Assembly: GCA_016210565.1 (NCBI GenBank)
Contig: JACQUA010000402.1
Span: 1-32,947, forward strand
Source: Chloroflexota bacterium
Lineage (GTDB): Bacteria > Chloroflexota > Dehalococcoidia > JACQUA01
Direction: 5' to 3'
Length of the DNA: 32,947 nt
Under the pieces are notes generated by a model, which worked only from the letters and a program-made list of their open reading frames with translations, was not told where the DNA came from and made no database searches. Shown here piece after piece: positions 24,021 through 31,676 of this stretch. A program made the translations under genes and the position numbers. Numbering within the stretch: position 1 is the first letter of the stretch; every line of letters begins with the position of its first letter.

Positions 24021-25298
24021 CTATCTTCCATCCTTGGGGTGATTGCGCGGGTCGGTAATCCGCCCCGCGATGCAAGAAGCGGCCACCGTGGCCGGGCTGG
24101 CCAGATAGATTTCGGCTTCGCGGCTCCCCATGCGACCCGGCCAGTTGCAGGTGCTGGTGGATATGCATACATCTCCGCTTGCCAGCGGCGTGTTCGAACC
24201 GGTGCACATGCCGCAGGCCGGCGGTGGAACGGTTGCCTCGGCTTCGGCGAATATTTCGATAAGACCTTCCCTCAGGCATTCCCTGTATATGCCCATGGTG
24301 CCGGGGGTTATGTTGAGCACAACATCCGGGGCTATCTTCTTTCCCTTCAAGATTCCGGCTGCCATTCTCATGTCTTCCAAACGGCTGTTAAAACAGGACC
24401 CGATGAAGCCCCGGTTTATCTTCGTCCCCTCTACCCGGGCCACCGGGCTTACACTGTTCCTCCGGGGAGGAGAAACCACCTGAGGAAGTATTTGAGAAAC
24501 ATCGAACTCGTGCACCCGGGCAAAAGAAGCATCGGGGTCGCTGGACACAGGCTCAAAGGGCTCGTTGGTGCGCGCCCGAACGTAGTCCAGCGTCTTCCCG
24601 TCAGGATTGACAATGGCTGTCCACGCGCCTGTGAACAAGGCGCCGCAGCAGACCGTGAAGCGCCCGTCCATGCCGAGGGCGTCAATCGCCGGCCCAGTCC
24701 ACTCCATCACCTGTCCCGGCGCCCCCGCAGCGCCAATCGCCCCCAGCACGTGTTCAAAAATGTCCCGGGCCGTGACGCCCTCTTGCAGGCTGCCCGTGAG
24801 GTTGATCTTGATGGTCTCGGGTACCTGTACCCATGTGCGTCCGGTGACCAGGTAGGCCCCGGACTCGTACCCCAGCGAAAAGGCAAAGGCGCCGAGCGCG
24901 CCGAGGCTGCTGCCGTGTCCATTCACTACCTCTACGAATACTGTCCCCGGCAAGGCCCAGCAGCGCTCGCCGCTGACGACGTGTTCTATCCCCTGCCTGC
25001 CAAGGTCATATATGTTAGACGGCGGGATGCCGACCTTCTGACACCATTTCTTCATCTGACCCCTGACTTCCATCTGAGAGTGAGAGGCAGTCACGCCATG
25101 ATGGCCGTTGACGACATTCACCAGCCGGGGATCAAAGACCCTGGCAGCCCCGACGGCGTCGAACTGGGCGCAGCCCCTCTGGTAGAGCCAGGCGAGGGTA
25201 ACTGGACGGGTCGGGGTTATGTTGAGGTAGTCTCCGGGGAAGACCTCTGCCTTGCCGCAGGCTTTGGCCAGAATCTTCTCCGTGATCGTCTTGCCCAT
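24021..25298 (-). CDS. Aconitase/LeuC-family hydro-lyase large subunit, divergent
   Basis: This 425-aa protein has the length of archaeal-type LeuC/homoaconitase large subunits, which use a [4Fe-4S] cluster to dehydrate and rehydrate hydroxyacids. Cluster ligands are intact: C302 in IGSCFNSRLEDM, and C362 and C365 in PACGMCTG. GRMGSREAEIYLASPAT is also typical. The catalytic motifs differ: canonical D-S-H-T is N-G-H-G (126-129) within GALGAFA context, the D-H motif is N-G-H-H (64-67), and the H-D-G motif is missing, while H106 of the GICHQ-type segment remains. ATG at 25298 matches the family start MGKTITEKIL. A partial duplicate of this start, 32 nt with 3 differences, lies at 25552-25583. 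Related enzymes include 2,3-dimethylmalate dehydratase; the true substrate is unknown. Confidence 0.9.
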   Translation of the reverse strand: MGKTITEKILAKACGKAEVFPGDYLNITPTRPVTLAWLYQRGCAQFDAVGAARVFDPRLVNVVNGHHGVTASHSQMEVRGQMKKWCQKVGIPPSNIYDLGRQGIEHVVSGERCWALPGTVFVEVVNGHGSSLGALGAFAFSLGYESGAYLVTGRTWVQVPETIKINLTGSLQEGVTARDIFEHVLGAIGAAGAPGQVMEWTGPAIDALGMDGRFTVCCGALFTGAWTAIVNPDGKTLDYVRARTNEPFEPVSSDPDASFARVHEFDVSQILPQVVSPPRRNSVSPVARVEGTKINRGFIGSCFNSRLEDMRMAAGILKGKKIAPDVVLNITPGTMGIYRECLREGLIEIFAEAEATVPPPACGMCTGSNTPLASGDVCISTSTCNWPGRMGSREAEIYLASPATVAASCIAGRITDPRNHPKDGR

Positions 25299-25583
25299 TC
25301 CCTCAGGACACTCTCTCTTTGAAAGCCACGTCCGCAGGTCGAGCAAAGGCGGCTGACCGTAACAGGCGGGCGCAATAGGCGTAGGGTGGGTTAAGCGCAA
25401 ATGGGACGGTGTTGACCGGGGTGGTTGCGCGAACCCGCCATTCTTCTTGGTAATCCTGGCCGGCTTTGTTCGTCTGCCTCAGTTCTGGTGGGTTCGCACA
25501 GCCACCCTGGCTCCCCGCCACCCCGCTGTGCTTAACCCACCCTACGCGCGGCTTCTGCGTGATCGTTTTGCCCATTCCGTCAG
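25275..25583. repeat. Insertion flanked by 32-nt direct repeats of the LeuC-like start region
   Basis: The 32 nt at 25275-25306, covering the LeuC-like ribosome-binding site and first codons, recur at 25552-25583 with three mismatches. They enclose 245 nt. Inside lie two copies of the GTAGGGTGGGTTAAGC repeat in opposite orientation (25381-25440 and 25486-25549). The distal copy starts 5 nt beyond the SBP copy 3 stop and encodes MGKTITQK before running into the repeat, so it is a truncated start of the same gene. Confidence 0.75.
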
Positions 25584-25587
25584 TCGC

Positions 25588-27330
25588 CTATTTCAGCTTG
25601 ACATACTCGAAGTTGTTCAAATACGGGTCGCCGCTGAGCGATGGCCAGTCGCCAATCCTTTTGGTAACCGCCAGAGGAAAGTGTTCGATGGAAATGGGCA
25701 CCGTTAGATAATTGTCGTACACGAATTTGTGGAACTCGTATTCTATTTGCATTCTCTTGTCGACATTCAGTTCCGCAGTGGCCCGGGTGATAAAGTCATC
25801 AATCCGGGCATGCTCAAACTGCTGGTTCATGCCGGTGCTCTTGCTGCCGTAGAAAGCCGTGCCGCTGATCATGTCGTCGCTGTAGGTGTTGCGATATGCC
25901 GGGAAAGCGAACCCGGCATTCCTGCGCCCGATCTGCCGCGTCCTGTGGGTAGCCTGGTCCATTGTCAGGCGCTTGACAGAAATACCGATTTTTTCCCAGT
26001 AGCTGGCCACGGCCTCGCCGATTTCTTTGGTGGCATGGCCGGTCGAGGGAAACAGGATCATGGTCGTTTCAATGCCGTTGGGGTACCCGGCTTCAGCCAG
26101 AAGTCGCTTCGCCTCCACCGGATCGTAAGGGTACGGCTTCCAGGACGGGTCCCAGGAAGCGTCGTTATTGATGGACGAAATCGCCGGCCACTGCTCCCCT
26201 ATGCCGTTAAGAACCTTGTCGATGATTTCCTGGCGATTGACGGCCAGATTCAGCGCTTTCCGGACCTTCAGCGCCCGTTCCGGGTCCCTGGCCAGCACCC
26301 AGGGCACGTTGGGGTCATAGGTATCCCTGGATGATAAATACTGGCCTCCGAGAGCTACGCCTATAGCCCCGATATTGCGGATCAGTCTTATGTCAAGCCC
26401 CGCAGCCCGGGCCTCGGGCACGAATGACGAAGGAATGCCGGCGATGTCGGCCTCCCCGGTGCGGAGCATGGCGATAGCGGTTGCTGGTTCGCCAATCAGT
26501 TTGATGACGAGAGTCTTGTAGTCCGGCGTCACCCGCCAGTGGTTCGGGACGGCCTCGAACTCGAGGGACTTACCAAATTCATGCTTGACCAGCTTGAACG
26601 GCCCCGTCCCGATGGGCATGTTGCCGGCTTCTTTCTCACCCACCGTCTCTACGTATTTCTTTGACACTATGGGAAGCAGGAAAGGACTCAACGTCGCCAC
26701 GTTGAGAGGCCAGGCCCAATCAGGCTGGGGAAGATGTATTGCCAGCTTGTGGGGTCCCAGTATTTCCACTTTGGCAGCGGCCATCATGCCCTTTGCAGTG
26801 TTGGTCGAGGTGTCCCGCCCCCCCAGTTCTATGGAGAATTTCACGTCCTCGGCCGTCATCTCCCCATAGCCACCCTGGAACTGCACGCCCTGCCGGAGGT
26901 TTATGAACAGCGTCTTCCCGTCCTCAGACCATTGGGGCAGGGTTTCCGCTAACATGGGGCGGAGCGCCCTCGTGACGGGGTCCAGACCCCACAGGGCCTC
27001 ATAACCGGGCAGCAGCTTGAAAGCCGTGGCCGTGTCGTTGTGCGGCAAGAAGCCTTCCAGTCCGAAGTACTCCACCAGCGCCACCACCTTCTCGGGTTTG
27101 GGCGTGGCGCCAGGTTTCGGTGCGGCAGGCTGGGCAGGCGCCGACTTAGTCGCCGCTGTGGTAGGCGCGTTGACCGCTGGGCTGGTCGTCGCGGCGGGCG
27201 TGGCGACTGCGGGCTGCGGCGTCACGGGCAGCGACGGGGGCGCCGTCGGAGCTGCCTCGGAGCATGCCCCGAGGAACAGGGAGAGGACTAATACCAGAGC
27301 AGTCGCTCCGTTCACCCATTTTGATAGCAT
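25588..27330 (-). CDS. Peptide/nickel-type ABC solute-binding lipoprotein, copy 3
   Basis: This 580-aa SBP_bac_5-family lipoprotein has a signal peptide ending LFLGAC with lipidated C23. A Pro/Ala/Thr linker (about 25-80), shorter than in the other two copies, is followed by the conserved body MLAETLPQWSEDGKTLFINL, MTAEDVKFSIEL, PIGTGPFKLV, KVRKALNLAVNRQEI. ATG at 27330 was chosen because it aligns with the starts of copies 1 and 2 and has GGAG at 7 nt; the ATG directly before it (27333) is possible. It is the only one of the three binding proteins beside ABC transporter genes: the ATPase gene ends 135 nt upstream, across a palindromic repeat. It probably feeds the DppBCDF-type transporter. 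Confidence 0.95.
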   Translation of the reverse strand: MLSKWVNGATALVLVLSLFLGACSEAAPTAPPSLPVTPQPAVATPAATTSPAVNAPTTAATKSAPAQPAAPKPGATPKPEKVVALVEYFGLEGFLPHNDTATAFKLLPGYEALWGLDPVTRALRPMLAETLPQWSEDGKTLFINLRQGVQFQGGYGEMTAEDVKFSIELGGRDTSTNTAKGMMAAAKVEILGPHKLAIHLPQPDWAWPLNVATLSPFLLPIVSKKYVETVGEKEAGNMPIGTGPFKLVKHEFGKSLEFEAVPNHWRVTPDYKTLVIKLIGEPATAIAMLRTGEADIAGIPSSFVPEARAAGLDIRLIRNIGAIGVALGGQYLSSRDTYDPNVPWVLARDPERALKVRKALNLAVNRQEIIDKVLNGIGEQWPAISSINNDASWDPSWKPYPYDPVEAKRLLAEAGYPNGIETTMILFPSTGHATKEIGEAVASYWEKIGISVKRLTMDQATHRTRQIGRRNAGFAFPAYRNTYSDDMISGTAFYGSKSTGMNQQFEHARIDDFITRATAELNVDKRMQIEYEFHKFVYDNYLTVPISIEHFPLAVTKRIGDWPSLSGDPYLNNFEYVKLK

Positions 27331-27351
27331 CATTTTACTCCTCGTCAGGCT

Positions 27352-27456
27352 GTCATTGCGAGCGAAGCGAAGCAATCTCCTTCGCTTTGCGGGAGTCCGC
27401 ACGGCGGACCGGACGTCCAGCCAACCAGGGGATTGCTTCGCTTCGCTCGCAATGAC
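27352..27456. repeat. TCATTGCGAGCGAAGCGAAGCAATC inverted-repeat element
   Basis: A 105-bp element has perfectly complementary ends: GTCATTGCGAGCGAAGCGAAGC at one side and the reverse complement, ending GCTCGCAATGAC, at the other. The middle is GC-rich and carries CCGCACGGCGGAC. It separates the ATPase gene from the binding-protein gene. It looks like a MITE-type element; no transposase is in the window. Confidence 0.85.
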
Positions 27457-27465
27457 GGTTACGGC

Positions 27466-28449
27466 TCAAGGCTTGGCCGGATACAGATGGCAGGCCACGA
27501 TGTGTCCGCTGCATGCCTCGCACAGGGGCGGCTCGACACCGTGGCAGACTTCCATGGCATAGGAACATCTGGGATGGAAGCGGCAGCCGGAAGGGGTGTC
27601 TATGGGCGAAGGGACCTCGCCGGGGAGTACGATTTCCTCCTGCTTGACATCTGGATGGCCCGGCAGCGCAGCCGAAAGAAGGGCTTTGGTATAAGGATGC
27701 AAGGGGCTCGAAAATGCCTCTTCGGTGGTGGCCTCCTCAACAAGCTTCCCCAGGTACATGATGCCGACCCGGTGGCTCATATACCGCACCGTGCCCAGGT
27801 CGTGGGAAATGAAGAGGTAGGCCACGCCCTGTTGGCTCTGGATGTCCTTGAGCAAATTTAATATCTGGGCGCGAATGGACACGTCCACCGCTGACACCGG
27901 TTCATCAAGTACAATGATGGCGGGCTTGAGGGCCAGGGCCCTGGCTATTGCAACCCTCTGCTGCATCCCGCCGCTGAGTTCATGAGGAAAGTTTTGCCGG
28001 TCCGCCACAGAGAGTCCCACCGACTCCAGGGCCTTGGCTACTCTTTCCCTGATCTCGCTGCGGCTCAGACCGGTATTCACCTCCAAGGGCTCTCCAACGA
28101 TGTCCCCTATTCTCATCCGTGGCTGCAGAGCGCTACGGGGGTCTTGAAATACAGCCTGCACCGATGCCCGGTAGCTTGCGAGTTGCGGGCCAGACAGGGT
28201 ATGCACGTTCCGGCCGCGCCAGAAAACGGCCCCATCGGTTGGCGTCTCCAGCAGAAGGACCATCCTGGCTACAGTGGTCTTGCCGCAGCCCGATTCCCCG
28301 ATAAGGCTGAAGGTCTCCCCGCCGCCAATGCTGAAGCTCACCCCGTCTACCGCCTTGACCAGGCCGCCGCCGCGGTTGAACAGTCCCCTGTCCAGGGGAA
28401 AATATTTCCTGAGTTCTCGCACATTGAGAAATGGTTCGTTCACGGTCAC
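27466..28449 (-). CDS. dppF: Oligopeptide/dipeptide ABC transporter ATPase (DppF-like)
   Basis: This 327-aa cytoplasmic ATPase powers a dipeptide/oligopeptide-type importer. Walker A GESGCGKTT, Q-loop region FQDPRSALQPRMRIGDIVGEPL, signature LSGGMQQRVAIARAL, Walker B IIVLDEPVSAVD and switch His in FISHDLGTV appear in order. The C-terminal oligo_HPY extension has GCRFHPRCSYAMEVC, typical of Dpp/Opp ATPases. GTG at 28449 was chosen because it overlaps the upstream ATPase stop (GTGA) and has GGAAG 5 nt upstream; a GTG at 28443 is an alternative. The longer open frame upstream is antisense or out-of-frame readthrough of the neighbour. Confidence 0.94.
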   Translation of the reverse strand: MTVNEPFLNVRELRKYFPLDRGLFNRGGGLVKAVDGVSFSIGGGETFSLIGESGCGKTTVARMVLLLETPTDGAVFWRGRNVHTLSGPQLASYRASVQAVFQDPRSALQPRMRIGDIVGEPLEVNTGLSRSEIRERVAKALESVGLSVADRQNFPHELSGGMQQRVAIARALALKPAIIVLDEPVSAVDVSIRAQILNLLKDIQSQQGVAYLFISHDLGTVRYMSHRVGIMYLGKLVEEATTEEAFSSPLHPYTKALLSAALPGHPDVKQEEIVLPGEVPSPIDTPSGCRFHPRCSYAMEVCHGVEPPLCEACSGHIVACHLYPAKP

Positions 28450-29408
28450 ACCAGCTTCCAGCACGTGGCGGAGTGCCCCTTTTCCACGGACACGGTGGGA
28501 GGGAAAGGATTTCCGCGGCACCGGTCGGTGGCATCGCAGCAACGGGGGGCAAAACTGCACCCCGGCGGCAAGTTGCTGAGGCGCGGCGGTTGGCCCTCGA
28601 TAGAATAGAGCCTCTCCACCTTTTGCCCCGGGCGGCAAACCGAGCCCATGAGCGCCTGGGTGTAGGGGTGGACGGGATTGTTAAAGAGCTGCCGGACGCC
28701 GGCTATTTCGACAATCTTGCCGGCGTACATCACGGCCACGGTGTCGCACATCCTGGCAGCGACTCCGAAGTCGTGGGTAATAAAGATGATGGCGAGCTGG
28801 GACCGCTGCTGGATGTCCTTGAGCAGCTTGAGGTACTGGAGCTGGATGGTAACATCGAGAGAGGTAGTTGGCTCGTCGGCAATGAGGACCCGGGGCTGGC
28901 AGGACAGGGCTATGGCCCCTACGACCCTTTGCCTCATCCCTCCGCTGAGATGATGGGGGAACTGGCCGGCCCGCATCTCGGGCGATGACACGCGCACCAA
29001 CCTCAGCATCTCCACAATTTGTTCCTTCAGCCGGGCGCCCCTCGTCCCCTGATGGGCGCGGATCGCTTCCCCGACCTGGTCGCCAATAGTAAAGGCGGGA
29101 TTCAGGGAACTCATGGGGTCCTGCAGGACTATGGAGATGCGCTTCCCGCGGACTTTCTGCATCTCAGGCTCAGATTTGGCAAGGATGTCTTCGCCGTCGA
29201 GAAGTATCTTTCCGCCCACGATGCGGCCCGGAGGCGCAACGAGTCTCATGATGGAAAGACAGGTCACGCTTTTCCCGGACCCCGATTCTCCAACCAGCCC
29301 TAGCGCCTGCCCCTTATCCAGGGAAAAGCTCACCCCATCCACCGCCTTGACGACTCCACGGCGGGTGAAAAAATGGGTCTGCAGGCCCTGGACTTCTAGT
29401 AAAGCCAC
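28446..29408 (-). CDS. dppD: Oligopeptide/dipeptide ABC transporter ATPase (DppD-like)
   Basis: This 320-aa ATPase is the partner of DppF-like. Walker A is GESGSGKSV (about 38-46), then LQDPMSSLNPAFTIGDQVGEAI, signature LSGGMRQRVVGAIAL, Walker B VLIADEPTTSLDV and FITHDFGV. The C-terminal oligo_HPY region has GCSFAPRCCDATDRC. GTG start with AGGAT 6 nt upstream. Its stop overlaps the start of the second ATPase, giving translational coupling. A MITE-like palindrome separates it from the upstream ornithine cyclodeaminase-family gene. Confidence 0.94.
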   Translation of the reverse strand: MALLEVQGLQTHFFTRRGVVKAVDGVSFSLDKGQALGLVGESGSGKSVTCLSIMRLVAPPGRIVGGKILLDGEDILAKSEPEMQKVRGKRISIVLQDPMSSLNPAFTIGDQVGEAIRAHQGTRGARLKEQIVEMLRLVRVSSPEMRAGQFPHHLSGGMRQRVVGAIALSCQPRVLIADEPTTSLDVTIQLQYLKLLKDIQQRSQLAIIFITHDFGVAARMCDTVAVMYAGKIVEIAGVRQLFNNPVHPYTQALMGSVCRPGQKVERLYSIEGQPPRLSNLPPGCSFAPRCCDATDRCRGNPFPPTVSVEKGHSATCWKLV

Positions 29409-29454
29409 GAGATCATCCTGAATTCAAATATCAAAGATCAAAATGAAAAATGCT

Positions 29455-29531
29455 GTCATTGCGAGCGAAGCGAAGCAATCCCCCAGCCTGTTCAGCCAAC
29501 CGGGAGATTGCTTCGCTTCGCTCGCAATGAC
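29455..29531. repeat. TCATTGCGAGCGAAGCGAAGCAATC inverted-repeat element, short copy
   Basis: A 77-bp copy of the element at 27352-27456 has identical complementary ends and the core CCCAGCCTGTTCAGCCAACCGGGAG. It lies 4 nt from the stop codon of the ornithine cyclodeaminase-family gene and could act as a hairpin at the mRNA 3' end. Confidence 0.85.
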
Positions 29532-29534
29532 AAT

Positions 29535-30614
29535 CTAGTCCCGGATAGTTTGCAGGAGCCAGTCCTGGGGAATGGTCCTGCCCAAACCCCTGGCTTTGGC
29601 CAGTTCGTACACCTTCCCTGCCGATGCTGCAAACTGCAGTCCCTGGGCGCCGTCATTGGCAAAGTAGGTGATCTGAGCGGCGTTTGACCGTCCTTTCATA
29701 TGGCCGGTGAGGAGGTCCACCAGGGTAGGCAATTCGCTGAGGTCACGGGGTGGGACCATGGGGATACGGGCGAGCTCGTCAGGCTTGCCAATGACTGCCT
29801 GGGCGTATTCTCCCATCACTCCCATTGAGGGTATGCCGTGACTGAAGCGGGCCTTGCCCAATTTCATCTGGACGTCGCAGAGCTTCTTTACCTCGGCGGT
29901 TATCTCGTTCGGGCGGCAATCCGTGATGAACATCCCCGGCTCCACCCAGGACGGGTCTACCGTGGGCCGCATGGAGTCGGTGCAGGTGGAAACGATATCG
30001 CTGCCGCGGACCGCCAGCTCCGGTTTGTCCACCGCTTCGACGGGGATATTCAAAGCGCGGCTCATTTCTCTGGCGTAGGCCAGGCGGTTCTCCGGCGTGG
30101 GGCTGAAGACCTTGGCCCGGGAGATCTTTCGAACCTCGCAGAAGGCTTCGAGATACGTCCGCGCCATGCCCCCGGAGCCCAACATCCCCACGCTGGCGGC
30201 ATCCGCGCGCGCCAGGTACTTGGCGCCCAGCCCGGCGCTGGCGCCCGCCCGGATGTGCGATATTATGGCATCCTGCATCAGGGCCAGGGGTTCCCCGGTG
30301 TTCGTATTGAACAGCATAATGAGGCCGCAGTAGGTCCCGGGCTGCCCGGCGTACCATTCGATGGTCTTCCCACCGGGGAAGTACAACACATCAGACTTGA
30401 TTCGAATGGCCAGGATGCCCGAGCCGCGGCTGGCCCCCTCGGTCGTTGACCACCGGTAGTAGCCATCCGTCCGCTCGCAGGGAACAAAAAAGTCCATGCG
30501 GCGCCTGTGGTCGGCGTCTCCGTTGGCCTGGTCCTGGAAAATGCGGTCCAGCGCCTCGATGCAGGCCTTCATGGTCAGCACTTGCCGGGCGTCTTCATTG
30601 CTGAGAATCAGCAC
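29535..30614 (-). CDS. Ornithine cyclodeaminase/mu-crystallin family protein
   Basis: This 359-aa NAD(P)-dependent protein belongs to the OCD/mu-crystallin family, whose members deaminate ornithine to proline, reduce ketimines, or act as alanine, lysine or N-methyl-amino-acid dehydrogenases. Landmarks are MLILSNEDARQVL, the DAIISHIRAGASAGLGAKYLAR helix (115-136) and the Rossmann glycine motif GMLGSGGMARTYLEAF (143-158). ADIVSTCTDS-like GSDIVSTCTDS and FITDCRPNE follow. The usual RTGA segment reads RAGA (122-125). GTG start with an AAGGAAAG stretch about 5-8 nt upstream. It is inserted between the permease and ATPase genes of the transporter, so it may act on the imported compound. Exact reaction unknown. 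Confidence 0.9.
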   Translation of the reverse strand: MLILSNEDARQVLTMKACIEALDRIFQDQANGDADHRRRMDFFVPCERTDGYYRWSTTEGASRGSGILAIRIKSDVLYFPGGKTIEWYAGQPGTYCGLIMLFNTNTGEPLALMQDAIISHIRAGASAGLGAKYLARADAASVGMLGSGGMARTYLEAFCEVRKISRAKVFSPTPENRLAYAREMSRALNIPVEAVDKPELAVRGSDIVSTCTDSMRPTVDPSWVEPGMFITDCRPNEITAEVKKLCDVQMKLGKARFSHGIPSMGVMGEYAQAVIGKPDELARIPMVPPRDLSELPTLVDLLTGHMKGRSNAAQITYFANDGAQGLQFAASAGKVYELAKARGLGRTIPQDWLLQTIRD

Positions 30615-30818
30615 TATACTTTCCTTTCAAGATGTTACTGTAGCCGCACCCTCTACGGGTGCGCGTTTACGCCCCGATCCATCGGGGCGGCTACGGGCCG
30701 CCGGGCACCCTTTACGGGTGCGCACGTTCGCGGCCCAAACGTCATGGCAAGATAAGTCAGCATCCCAAGGTACAGCTCTCACAGGCACGGAGGCCTGTGG
30801 TACCGGTGATCGGCAATA
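30615..30818. repeat. Repeat-filled gap between permease and OCD-family genes
   Basis: Two GCACCC-TCTACGGGTGCG hairpins (about 30646-30663 and 30702-30722) flank a CGCCCCGATCCATCGGGGCGG hairpin (about 30672-30692). An AGCTCTCACAGGC...GCCTGTGGTACCGGT element follows at 30774-30807. No gene is seen. Confidence 0.7.
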
Positions 30819-31673
30819 CTATATCTGCCTCAGCCTGGGATCAAGGCGGTCCCTGACATAGTCGCCCAGCAGGTTCAGCGAGAGCACGGCCAGCAGGATA
30901 GCAATGCCGGGCAGCATCGATACCCACCAGGCCGTGGCGAGGAGACCCCTGCCGTCGGCCACCATGGCCCCCCAGGCCGCGGTCGGGGGTGGAATCCCCA
31001 CCCCCAGAAAGCTCAGGGAACCCTCAAGAAGAATAACGTAGCCGGCTTGAAGGGTGAGAATCACCAGAAACGTGGGCAACACGTTGGGGAAAATGTGACG
31101 CCACATTATCCTTAATCCAGAACAACCGGCCACCCGGGCCAGGGCCACAAAATCCTGCTCCTTGATACCCAGCACTTCGCCTCGAATCTGCCGCGCGTAT
31201 TTTGGCCAGAGCAGCAGACCTATCACCAGAATGGTGTTCGCGTAGCTTGGCCCCAGGACGACGGCAAGGACGACGGCCATCAGGATAAGCGGCATGGATA
31301 ACGCGATGTCAACTATTCTCATCAGCAGCATGTCCAGCCGCCCCCCATAATACCCGGCCATCATGCCCAGGACAGTACCCAGAATGCCGCTCACCATCAG
31401 GGCCAGGAAACTTACCGATAGAGCAACGCGCGTCCCGAAAATGAGGCGGCTCATGATGTCTCTACCGTACAGGTCCGTACCCAGGGGGTGGTCGCGGCTC
31501 GCCCCTTCCATCCAGAACGGCGGAAGGAGCTTGTCCTTGATCGACGCTTCGGTGGATGAATGAGGGGCAATCAGCGGCGCAAAGACAGCCAGCACAATCA
31601 TGAGAAACAGGAGAGCCCCGGCCACCGCCGGAATAACAGGAAACTGCTTCAGTTTGCCAACTCGGATCGACAC
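30819..31673 (-). CDS. dppC: Dipeptide/oligopeptide ABC transporter permease (DppC-like)
   Basis: This 284-aa inner-membrane permease has an N-terminal helix (about 13-36), a periplasmic loop with HPLGTDLYGRDIMSRLIFGTRVAL typical of DppC/OppC (about 60-83), four or five further helices, and the EAA motif DFVALARVAGCSGLRIMWRHIFPNVLP that contacts the ATPase. GTG start with GGAGA 7 nt upstream; only 3 nt separate it from the DppB-like stop. Together they form the membrane channel of the importer. Confidence 0.94.
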   Translation of the reverse strand: MSIRVGKLKQFPVIPAVAGALLFLMIVLAVFAPLIAPHSSTEASIKDKLLPPFWMEGASRDHPLGTDLYGRDIMSRLIFGTRVALSVSFLALMVSGILGTVLGMMAGYYGGRLDMLLMRIVDIALSMPLILMAVVLAVVLGPSYANTILVIGLLLWPKYARQIRGEVLGIKEQDFVALARVAGCSGLRIMWRHIFPNVLPTFLVILTLQAGYVILLEGSLSFLGVGIPPPTAAWGAMVADGRGLLATAWWVSMLPGIAILLAVLSLNLLGDYVRDRLDPRLRQI

Positions 31674-31676
31674 GTT

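Noticed and set aside
23447-25298. Leucine biosynthesis assignment for the LeuCD-like pair
   Set aside because: No leuA or leuB is nearby, and active-site motifs in both subunits differ from isopropylmalate dehydratases; the neighbours are catabolic-type genes.
23718-25322. 534-codon plus-strand open frame
   Set aside because: It is antisense to the LeuD/LeuC-like pair, with composition typical of a shadow frame (many Arg, Pro, His) and no family match. The minus-strand frames carry intact Fe-S motifs.
27352-29531. Insertion sequence with transposase
   Set aside because: The inverted-repeat elements are 77-112 bp and contain no open frame; no transposase is seen in the window.
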